Assembly (NCBI GenBank): GCA_000711775.1
Contig: ARYC01000093.1
Location: 1 to 64,000 of the forward strand
DNA from: Oxytricha trifallax
Lineage: Eukaryota > Ciliophora > Spirotrichea > Sporadotrichida > Oxytrichidae
Length of the DNA stretch: 64,000 nucleotides
Reading direction: 5' to 3'
The number at the start of each line of letters is the position of its first letter. Positions within the stretch are counted from its first letter, which is position 1. The position numbers and the translations under genes were made by a program. The notes beneath the pieces are model-generated. The model had not been told where the DNA came from, made no database searches, and saw nothing but the letters and a program-made list of their open reading frames with translations. Shown here one piece after another: positions 11,990-21,723 of the stretch.

Positions 11990-14900
11990 TGATGTGTAAT
12001 TAAGTATTTGTAATAATGTATTAGTTATATATTTTGGTAATGGTTGTTGCTACTAAGGTTGTATTGTTTGGGGTTATTGGAGCTAAGGAATCTAAGTAAG
12101 GTTCTGCTATAAATCTTTTCCTGACTCATAGGTGCCTGAATTTGAGTGCTAGTATTACTATTGAGTCTACTACAACTTCTCTTCGCTTTGTTGGTTCTGT
12201 ATGGTCCTTGTATATTGTGAATCAGTGCTAAGATATAAAAATATTTAAATATAGAATGCTAAACTTTCTAGCAAGTCCTTCTTACTACTGCCTGTTATTG
12301 CTACTATTTAAAGCCGCCTGGAGAAGAATAATGTAAGTTAAAATATTTAATTACTAACAAATACTTAAAGTAACACAATTGATTTTAAATATCAACATTA
12401 CATAATTTAATACTATTGTTTTAATTATAAAAAGATGATATTTCTGAAAAGAATTAAAACAATCTCTATATAAGTTTATTGAGCTATCTATTCTACTGTT
12501 GATTTGTTTTTTAATATTTAATCAATATAATAATATTCCTTATTAAATAATTCAATTACTGATATAAAAATTCTAAATGAATGCTTCTGATACCATTATT
12601 AGAAGTTTGTGCATTTTAGGAACTTTGTCTTTTGAGTAGATCAAGCTTCTATTAGAGCAATGTATTATTTTTAAATTCGTCATCGCTAATTATCTAAGCT
12701 TAGGATAGTTAATGAAGAATCTAATGCTGTTAAAAATTCTAGATCAATTGCTGATTCTACTGTTGCTCTGTTATTTTAGAAAGGGATGCATTTGCTTTTG
12801 TAGTTTAGGGTACCTACTTATCTTCGTAACTTAGGTCTTATTGCACAATATTTGATGATTTATTCTTGGCTCCGGATTTCTTCTCTAGCTTTTCTACTTT
12901 AAGCCTGTACTTCTCTTTCTAAAAATCTTCAATATGTGAACTCTTCTCCTCAAACAATTACTTCGTAACATAATTTTTCCACTTGAGCAAGAGGGCTTGA
13001 ATGTTTTAGAATATGGATTAGAGAGGTGGAATCTCTCTCTTGTATAGTTCACAATAGTCAGATAAATACTTGAGTGTTTTAGCAATGCCAGTATCTTCAA
13101 GAATTTTCAGAGTTATCTCAGTCTTTTAGAGTTACATTAAATGCTTGTACAGTGTTGGAACTTACTGCTGCATCATCAACAGGCACTCTTCTCTGCCTAA
13201 ATATGTCAATTTAGGACTTGTCCAATCTGATTTCTGTTTTTTCCTCGAATTACTCTTCTCTTACTGCCTAAAACTTGATAATATTTCCTAATAGTTTAGG
13301 CTTATTTGAGTGCATTCTTTAGCTAACTTGACACTGAGTAGCACTTTAAATATGGGATGCCTAATTTTGAACAGTAATATTGCTAACGGATTAGCTGACT
13401 CCCTTTAAAGATTTGTTGCCCTGATGAATAAAATATTATGAATGTTTGTATATGGACTATGTCTTGTGGAATCAGATCCCGAAGAAGTCTGAGGTTTAGT
13501 TTAACATAGATTCTTCTATGATGACATTTTAACCAGTTGACTGTTCTATTTCTAACTCTCCCCAGTCTTGGTTTATGGAGTAAATTAATATTATATTGAG
13601 TCCTAGGCTTGTCTATGGTCTATCTTTTCTCAATAATTTTGCTCTTAGACAAACTAAAAATTAAAATAAACTCTTTGGTTGCTTTGTAGTAACGCTTTGT
13701 ATCACTTTTATTGCCTGCTGAGCTGATTGACGTCTCTCCTTAGGCAGAGGTTCTTAAACATCTTTATGGCAAGATGGTTCTTCAAATATGGATTGTTCAC
13801 TCTTGCATTCTTCTATTTCACTAGAATCCACTTTCATAACTTCTTGATCCCCTCCTATTATTTAATTATTATGCGTATCTTCATCTATTTGGGTAGTACT
13901 ATTAAGAACCTTTTTATCCTCTTGTTCTCCTTCATCATGCGGGAGATCTACCTGCATGATATCATTATTCTAAACTTCCTGAACTTCGCTTTCTGCATCT
14001 GATTCTAACTTAGCAGTTTTCTTAAGCCTCTTGTTACGATGGTTAATTGACAAAGTTTTGGACTTTGTACAAATGATCTGGCTCTCTTCATCCTCCATTT
14101 CATCAATTAAATCTCGTGAGGCATCTCCTTCGGATCTACTATCCTTCGTATACTTGCGATCTCTTGCACTCTGCTTCTGGAGAGTCTTTAGATTCCTTCT
14201 ATTCATAACAGGGGTTTTCTCTTTCACTAAAGTGCGAGCCTAGTCTCTTATATTAGTGATGCTACTCTGATCTTATTTTTTAGCTGAAGATGACCCTTTC
14301 GAAGATGAAATTTGCAAATCTTTGGCCGATGCCTTCGTTGGAGTCGTGGAGTGGTCGCAACTGCTATGAGATATGGCAGTGCTCTTTCCAACACTTTATT
14401 TAATCATATCAAGAGAAGGAGTTTAAAAACGTTAATAAATAATAATTCAATATATTAATACATAACTGCCAACAAATTTTAAAATCATATCGTATAGATT
14501 TAAATATTTTTACGTAATTTCAATTATTCATTTTACTTTAAATTAATATTTTTTAAAGTGCTTTTTAAGAATTAGCAAAAATAGGATATTCATAAAAGAT
14601 AATAATAATAAAATAACATTAAAAATTATAAATCTATTCAAAAATTGCAGAAATAAAATAATTTTTATAAAAAAAGAAATTAAAAGAATAAAGGATAGTA
14701 GTTAAATATGGGTTTAGAAATTCAAATTTAAATTTTTATTATTAAAATAATTATAATAATATCAGGTTATAATCCTTTTGCGCTTGTAAGAATCTAAGAT
14801 CCCCTCATCTGCTTTACATTGATCTTTTCTTCCTTCTCCACATCAACTTTTTCATTATTGCCGCCTTTTTCACTCTACTTGGCATTGGTGTCTTCATTCC

Positions 14901-15842
14901 TCAACAGTCTCTCAATTGCACTCTATTCATCCTAACTTAGCAACTTTTTGGCTTACTCTATCGCATCTTAGAGATCCTATTCGAACAAAATGAGCTCTTG
15001 AATTATTTAATGATGAAATGGTGGAAAATAATAAATTAGAGCCAAAAATGCCATAGTATTATAATGCAAATGCGATGTCTTACTCTCTTCTTAATTTTTG
15101 CATAATCTATGTAATTGCTTATGAAATCAGCTAACTTATCTTCTGGGAGATCCTAATAGGTCTTATCTCCGATGAAGTTTACTCGATACTTCCCCTCTTT
15201 GTCTCCGTTGTTCTCCTTCTTGCCAATCTAAACATTAATATAAGAATTCTAAAATCTCAGAAAATGATTCGAAACTAACCTTTGCAGGCCACCAAGAGTA
15301 TCCTCTCACTTTTGCCCACACGATTTCTCCATCTCTAAATTTCTAGGACTCTTTTGAAGCTCTAGTCTTGCCATTCTGGCCTCCGACTTGCGTACTCATC
15401 TTTATGGAATAATCTATTTTAAAGGATTCAGCTTATTAAAATTATTATTAAAGTACTCTCTCTATTTACGGCAGAAACTCATAATACTCAAACTCATTAA
15501 TGGCTGAATATGGCGTTAACTTTTTTCCAATTTTCTTCTTCATCTTCTCAAGTCGTAGTTTAAATTATTTTATCTTTAGTTATTAATCAATTTTTGAAGC
15601 ATAACTAACTACTTTATAAAAATAATTATACTTTTGAGCCCTCTGTGACAATGAATTGATATAAGAATCATTTTATTTTAGTCGAATTTTATGTTTGGAA
15701 GGTTATAGAAGCACCTTATTTATTATTAAATTCTATTCCTATAACTTCTTTATATATTCTACCTAAATTTTTTCATTATTAATCAATAGATTTTGATTCT
15801 ACCGCTTCTAATTCTGATTCAAATTATTCACATACTAAATTT
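11990..15842 (-). CDS. PWWP-domain protein with TFIIS-N-like domain (LEDGF/HDGF-like), several MDSs
   Basis: Read on the minus strand in ciliate code. From 15842 a Gln/Lys-rich stretch is open for about 145 codons to STQVGGQ near 15402; the true start is unclear (an ATG at 15402 or one further upstream, such as the in-frame ATG before KKKIGKKL). The PWWP domain follows (DGEIVWAKVRGYSWWPAK; then after an IES KYRVNFIGDKTYQDLP, to about 15080). Next is a charged segment (15000-14770), then after a 360-bp spacer an acidic, Lys-rich region from 14405 to about 12560 that changes frame several times, so it holds further IESs. A helical domain at about 13130-12960 (LKILEDTGIAKTLKYLSDY, ending ALLLKWKNYV) resembles the TFIIS N-terminal/LEDGF integrase-binding fold. 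A Gln-rich tail runs to about 12000. PWWP domains bind methylated histone H3 and DNA, so a chromatin-tethering or elongation role is inferred. Confidence 0.75.
15234..15279 (-). other. IES inside the PWWP domain (46 bp)
   Basis: Pointer GTT at 15277-15279 and 15231-15233; removal joins WWPAKV to QIGKKEN in frame. Confidence 0.7.
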
Positions 15843-15850
15843 ATGATTTA

Positions 15851-15867
15851 AACTTTAACATGCTCAA
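15851..15867 (+). other. 17-bp inverted pointer, MDS9/MDS10
   Basis: AACTTTAACATGCTCAA here; the reverse complement is at 18265-18281. The pair joins DWENNFNMLK to [10 protein letters not shown] across an inversion. Confidence 0.95.
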
Positions 15868-18241
15868 GTAGAAGAGAAGAGAACTAAAAAAGCTTGATGA
15901 TTCAGTGAGAGTAGACTGCATTAATGTGAACTTGGTTCCATTTAAGGGAGCAATTGAAGATATTTTCAAAAGACTGTCAGATGCACTTGTTGAAACTCTC
16001 TAAGGATCAATTGAAAAAGACTCAGAAACTGTGTATAGATTTATTAAGACTGGTCTTGAAAAGCTCAACTCAAACCCACAAAGTGTTGAAGAAATTGAAA
16101 AAATGCATCAAGATGCAGTGTAAATTCAGGTAGAGAAAGAAGATATTGTCAAGATTTTTGACTAATGTGAAAAGAAAAACCTTATGATTAAACAAATTGC
16201 TGGTTAAGGAATGAGACTTGGAGAAATTGAGAGCATGTGGAGAGAATTCGATGCAAGACTTAGCGCTTTCAATGATAAGATTGAAGATCAAAAGATAAGA
16301 CTAAGACAAGAAATTGATAAAAGGGCAAAAGAACTGAACACTGATTTGGAAAAGATGTTTGACAAGTGGCAAGAGAAAAAGCCAAAGGACAGAAATGAAC
16401 TTACAAAAGAAGAGGCACTTGAAACATCTGAAATGATGAAAGAGCTTAGAGCTTAATGGAATGGTCTTCAAGATAGAACCACAAAGATATTCAGAGATTG
16501 TGAACATTTTAAGAAAGATAAGCCAGCTTTCACCTACTACGATAAGCTTAAGGATGAACTTGTAGATCAGGAAGAAGCTTGGGGACTCTTTGACTAATTT
16601 AACACTGAATTAAATGAATTTGGAAAGGAAGAATGGCTTACTTTCAGAAAGAAGGGATTCTATGGTTTCTAAGACTTATTCCTCTAATGGTCTGAGAAGC
16701 TTAAAGGCAAGAACAAGGATGTTGTTGTTAGATTCTTACTACAAGAAATTGAAAATTACAAGTAGGCTTGGCCATTAATTAAACTTTGCACTGGTGAATC
16801 ATTTGAAAAAGAACACTGGAGAAGATTGATCACTATGCTAGATATGCCAAAAGAAGTCACTTTAAGTTTATATTTTTTTCTTTTGATAACATGAAATTCA
16901 AGCATTTGGTTGATGCAGTACCAATAATGATTAAAAAGTCAAAAGAAATTAAAGAACTTAGTGATAAAGCTTAAGGAGAAGTTACCATAAGAGAAGCCAT
17001 CAGAGAGTTAAAGGTGTGGTGCGATAGTGCTGAATTTATAGTCACTGACTATGATAGCAATGGAAGAAAAACTCCTTTAATTAAAGAGTGGAAAGAAATA
17101 ATGACTTAAGTGAGTGATAATTAATCTCTACTGATGTCTCTAAAAGAGTCAAGATTCTTTTAAGGATTTGCTGATTAAATAGAGTAATTTGAAAAGAGAC
17201 TTGGAGGTGTTGATGATTATCTTTCAAAGCTTAACATTATTCAAAGAAAATGGGTTTATTTAGAGCCAATCTTTATGAGAGGTGCTCTCCCCTCTGAACA
17301 AGGTCGATTCAGAAGAGTTGATGATGAATATAGAGGTATTTTTATATCTATTTTATCATGCTTGGAATTGGTTCAAATCCCAAAGTTGTGTCTTTATGTG
17401 AAATTCCAGGTCTAAAAGATACTTTAGAAACAATCCTGACTTAACTTGAAATGTGCCAAAAGGCTCTTAATGATTTCTTGGAAGAAAAGAGATCAAAGTT
17501 TTCAAGATTCTATTTCATTGGAGATGATGATCTTTTAGAAATTCTGGGTTAATCTAAAAATCCTGCTGTTATCCAAAGCCATCTTAAGAAGCTTTTCGCT
17601 GGAATTCACAAAGTCGAATTTGATAAGGGTAACTAACAAATTATTTCGATGATTAGTTCTGCAAATGAATATGTGAAACTAAGAAATCCAGTTAGAATTA
17701 CTGATGATGTTGAAGTTTGGCTAGGTGAGCTCGAGAAATCAATGAGAGACACTCTTAATAATGTGCTTATGCAAGTAATTAAAGCTTAAGGCTTGGATAT
17801 TGTAAATACACCAGCTCAAATTTGCTGTTTATCAGAAATGATTTCCTTCTCAGATAATTGCGCAGCTGCAGTGAAAAAAGGCAAATTAGCAAACTACAAA
17901 TAAGATCTTGTGAAGTAACTTGAGTCTTATACTTCCTTTGATAACAAAGGAGATGTCTTACTATTCTCCAAGGTCAAGGGATTGATCTTAGACATTATTC
18001 ATAATGTCGATGTAGTTGAACAGTTACTTAAAGATCCAATCGTTTAGACTTAAAATACCAACGACTGGATGTGGTTTAAGTAACTTAAGTACTATGTAGA
18101 GCAAAAGGAAAACACTTCTAAAGTTGGCATGTGTGATGCATTCTTCGATTACAAATTAAGATATATTTAGACACATTATAATAAAACTATATAGTTATAT
18201 ACCTATGAATATCAAGGAAATGCTCCAAAACTTGTACATAC
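15851..18241 (+). CDS. DYNC2H1: Dynein-2 heavy chain, MDS10-12 (linker region)
   Basis: MDS10 15851-16863, MDS11 16880-17339, MDS12 17354-18241. They encode the second N-terminal (linker) region: [38 protein letters not shown] with [14 protein letters not shown], and [16 protein letters not shown], all characteristic of dynein-2 heavy chains. It begins within MDS10 with a 17-bp pointer (15851-15867) whose reverse complement sits at 18265-18281 at the end of MDS9, so the preceding part of the gene is the inverted block at 18265-21550. It ends with the 13-bp pointer AACTTGTACATAC (18229-18241), repeated at 21724-21736. The block is therefore physically first but is read second. Confidence 0.95.
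16864..16883 (+). other. IES 10/11 (20 bp)
   Basis: Pointer CTTT at 16860-16863 and 16880-16883; restores [15 protein letters not shown]. Confidence 0.85.
17340..17356 (+). other. IES 11/12 (17 bp)
   Basis: Pointer TAT at 17337-17339 and 17354-17356; restores [16 protein letters not shown]. Confidence 0.8.
18229..18241 (+). other. 13-bp pointer, MDS12/MDS13, first copy
   Basis: AACTTGTACATAC here and at 21724-21736; the joined frame reads [19 protein letters not shown]. Confidence 0.95.
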
Positions 18242-18264
18242 ACCTACAAATATCTATATTTTTA

Positions 18265-21200
18265 TTGAGCATGTTAAAGTTGTTCTCCCAATCTTCAACT
18301 GTCTTAAAATTTTGCTCTATATTATCAAAAATACTTATTCATAAATAGTTTATTTATTTAATTATATAAGCTTAGAGGTCAATCTGACCAAGAGCAGTCC
18401 AATTAATATAATCTTTAGAAATGTTATAGAGCTTTTAGAATAATTCCTAAATTAAATGGGGATTAAATAATGAAATTAAGATTAGATATTTTATTTTGAA
18501 ATAATTGTGATTGTTTATTTACCTCAGCTTTAATATAGACAGTATTAAGATGTTTGGCATTTCTATCTGGAAGTACTTTAAAAATATCAGTTTTACCTCC
18601 ACCAAATCCTTGGAATCTTAATGGGGTAGTAATAAAATTGGAAATCTCTTTGTAATATCTCTATTTAAGTTCTTCGTAGGTTGGTCTGAATTCGATGGTC
18701 TAGTTTCTGAAAACTAAATCACATTGAATTTCAGGAAGTGACTCATTTAGTGATTCTAGGCCCATTTGATATTAGTGTTCAAGAGCCTTAAATAATTAGT
18801 AGTTTAAATGAGTAATCCATAATTTACAAAGCTCTGGAGATCTTGTCTTTGTTACTGAATCAATGATCTTTCTAATTTTGTTTAAGTTTTCTTTCCACAA
18901 GTTCTTGTTCTTTAGTAAGTCAACATTCATGAGTTCAACAATCATGTCAATAATGTTCATGTGGACTGTTCTCAATCTTCTGTTTTCAGAGATAAGTTCT
19001 GTTGCCTTAAGTTAAACTTATTTAATATAAGCTTCAATTTCCACTGGGTCTCCCCAAGTTACACTCTTTCCATCATCCCCTCTTTTTCCTTTAGGGTTCT
19101 TAATGATATACTCAAAAGCTTAAGCTTTCTCTAGCATCATTCATTATAAATTACTCTGTCTAAAATTATTATTATAATTATAATTAGTGATTGGCTTCTG
19201 GCATTCAATCATTATAAAAATATAAGTAAATTTGAGTTCCCATGGAATTATAGAAGTTGGCTACTTATTTGAGAGTAACACCTTCTTTATAGTATTTCTT
19301 GGCGTTTTCAGTAACTTGAAGAATTTCTTTTTGAATTTTGAATCCGAGCTCTCCAAGCATTCTTGCATCTTTAACTAAAGTAACAAGTTTGTCACTGTAG
19401 TTGACTTTTAAAAGACCGCCAGCTTCATAATCAAACTCCATAAGTTAACCTGTCATCTAATACTTATGCTTTTCGTTCGGATTTTTCATGGCACTAAGTA
19501 TTCCTTGTTACCATCTATTAAAGAGGCCGTCTTCAAATTCTTTGATTTGTTGACAAATGTCTTTACACTCTTAATCGAACTTTTGGATAGCACCGAGGTC
19601 TCCGAATAAACTTTGTGCTACTTTTTGGTTTGATTGAGTTTTCTGTGAGAGTTGTCTTGACCAAACAATTGAGGAAACAATGTCTGAAACATTATTTGTT
19701 TGTGGTGGTCTGTCCATGCCTGGGATCTGTTCAAGACTCTATCCAGTTCTTGCTTCGAAGTCTTCTCTGAACTTTCTAACTTCTTAGCTGAGTTACACCA
19801 AAACGGTTTCTCTTTCATTCTATAGCTCTCTTTTGATACTATTATTGTAAATATACCTTTAATTTAAAATGTTTTAAATCAATATTTTTGAAAAAAATTC
19901 AGATACAATTAGTGGAATAAATTATATTTTTAGGTTTTTATTAAAAGTAAATTAAATCTTATTTAGCAAACTCATATTCCACCTATTTTAAATCCTGAAG
20001 CAATGATTTGTAAAGAATTTATAAATAACTAATTAAAGCTAATTAACTTTTAGTTATTAGTATTATAATTTAACAAGTTAAGTGTTATACACGAATAATA
20101 CGTAAATTAATGATGGAATCCTTTCCAAGTAGACCTTTCCATCTTTGGAACTCTCTAAGAAGCTATGAAGGTGTGTTCTTCTCATTAAACATTTCCTTTC
20201 TTAATTTACCACAAATCTCTTTTTCCATTGGCTCTAAGATCTTCTCATATTCTTGTTTGGCTTTTTACCAAGTTTGAGCTTAATACTCATTAGTGTAGAA
20301 AGAGTTAATCTTTTTGAATGAGTTGAATGTGGTATCTACATTAAGTCTCTTTTGCTCTTCTGGAGTTAAAAGTCTGAGAAGTTCGTCATGTTGAGAACGA
20401 AGTTCGAAAATTTCACTAATTCTAGCAATCATATTTTCTAAGTAACTATCTGAAAAAGGCTTTCCGTTCCATTAGTGCTAGCCTTGCTTCCAGTTTCTAC
20501 AGAGTTCAACAGTAGCATCTTTCCAGTTTTTGCAGATTCTCATGCATTATAATAAATCATTAAATAATTTATTCGTTGAGCTTTACTCTTACGTCTGTGA
20601 ATGAAGACTACCAGACATCGTTCTTTTAAAATTCCTATTCAATACGGGCTCCTATTTGCTTTCCAATAACTGAGAAAATAAGTATACAATAACAAATTTA
20701 ATATATAGAATAGTTTGTCCATTCTAGTCTGAGAATATAGTGGGAAGATCTCGGCATCAGTCCAAATTTAATCAAGGCCATCGTATATTTGGTTTACAAA
20801 GGAAGTGATTGATCCCAATTCCATTTAGTCCATATCATAGAACTACTTTGAGATCTTAGCGAAGTGCTTGTTGATAACTTCAGCCTTCTTTCTGAGCTTT
20901 TCATTGTTAAGTTTTCCATAGTTTTCTCTTTCATTCTCAATCCAAACTTCAATTTCATCTGTAGGTGATAGGATTCCTCTCACATCTTCTTCGTTGTATT
21001 CGGCTTGAACCAAATTTGAGCCTCCCTTTCTGAGAGTTCTTTAGAGACCGGCTTTGAATGAGAAAAGAAGATATAGTGTATTATGATTATTTTAAATTAT
21101 CTTATAAGATATTTTTGCCAAAACGAATAATCTTCTATTAATTAAATTAAGATCCCTAAGTTAGGTGTTTTACTTAGTAGTATCCTCACTTCCCTCTCCA

Positions 21201-21550
21201 AAAAGAATTGGAGCATATACTGTATGAATGTAACTGAAGAGTGAATGGACTGTGCTAGCTCTTAATGATGACACCATCAGTTAATGCTGAATCTTTTACT
21301 AAGAAATTTCTTCCTTTGCCACCTTAATAAAATGACATTCCAATGCACCATCAGGCAAAGGAGCGATTGAATTGCTCAAACATTTGAATTATTAGCCATC
21401 TGTTAAGATTTGTAACACCTTATTATTAATTTCATTCAAAAACTTTGAGACTTCTGGATCTTATGCTATTCTTGAAGCCATCGAAGGGGCTCCAAACATT
21501 GCGGCTGCTGTCTAACCAATGTAGGCGCAGCGAGGATCTGAATTTTCCAT
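18265..21550 (-). CDS. DYNC2H1: Dynein-2 heavy chain, MDS1-9 (N-terminal tail), inverted block
   Basis: The N-terminal quarter of the gene, on the opposite strand to the rest. The ATG is at 21550 (minus). MDSs in reading order: 1 21550-21158, 2 21070-20707, 3 20676-20558, 4 20549-20112, 5 19837-19230, 6 19213-19190, 7 19141-18522, 8 18448-18363, 9 18322-18265. The joined protein matches the DHC N-terminal region 1 of dynein-2 throughout: RGILSPTDEIEVWIE, NVSDIVSSIVWSRQL, GGLLKVNYSDKLV, KALEHQYQMGLESLNE and TALGQIDLQAYIEQ. MDS6 is only 24 bp. The tail forms the dimerisation and subunit-binding part of the retrograde intraflagellar transport motor. No 5' macronuclear telomere-addition site can be seen. 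Confidence 0.95.
18323..18367 (-). other. IES 8/9 (45 bp)
   Basis: Pointer ATATA at 18363-18367 and 18318-18322; restores LQAYIEQNFK. Confidence 0.85.
18449..18524 (-). other. IES 7/8 (76 bp)
   Basis: Pointer AGG at 18522-18524 and 18446-18448; restores VYIKAEELFQKLY. Confidence 0.85.
19142..19192 (-). other. IES 6/7 (51 bp)
   Basis: Pointer AAT at 19190-19192 and 19139-19141; restores CQKPMMLEKAQAFE. Confidence 0.85.
19190..19213 (-). other. MDS6, a 24-bp micro-MDS
   Basis: Encodes only MIECQKP, with AAT pointers at both ends. Without it the conserved bridge between MDS5 and MDS7 is lost. Confidence 0.85.
19214..19232 (-). other. IES 5/6 (19 bp)
   Basis: Pointer AAT at 19230-19232 and 19211-19213; restores FYNSMGTQMIECQKP. 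Confidence 0.85.
19838..20114 (-). other. IES 4/5 (277 bp)
   Basis: Pointer ATC at 20112-20114 and 19835-19837; restores LLGKDSIKRELQNERE. Confidence 0.8.
20550..20562 (-). other. IES 3/4 (13 bp)
   Basis: Pointer TAATG at 20558-20562 and 20545-20549. Removal takes out the in-frame TGA and restores the frame into MRICKNW. Confidence 0.75.
20677..20710 (-). other. IES 2/3 (34 bp)
   Basis: Pointer TTCT at 20707-20710 and 20673-20676; restores RMDKLFSVIGKQIG. Confidence 0.85.
21071..21160 (-). other. IES 1/2 (about 90 bp)
   Basis: Pointer CTT at 21158-21160 and 21068-21070 (a second CTT next to it is also possible); restores the frame into FSFKAGLQRTLRKGG. Confidence 0.7.
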
Positions 21551-21723
21551 TTGCGTATGTAAGATACACTTATTTCAAATTTAAATATTAATTGATTAGG
21601 CGCTAAGACCTATTTAAATACCCTTAATTAAAGTATCAGAATTATTTAACTTTCAAATTTCATGAATATTATTCAAGTTAATAATATCAATCTATTTAAT
21701 TATAGTTACATTAATCTTATTCG
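21551..21723. other. AT-rich spacer between inverted MDS1 and MDS13
   Basis: Should hold the 5' UTR and promoter-proximal end of the dynein nanochromosome on the minus strand. No clear motif is visible. Confidence 0.5.
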
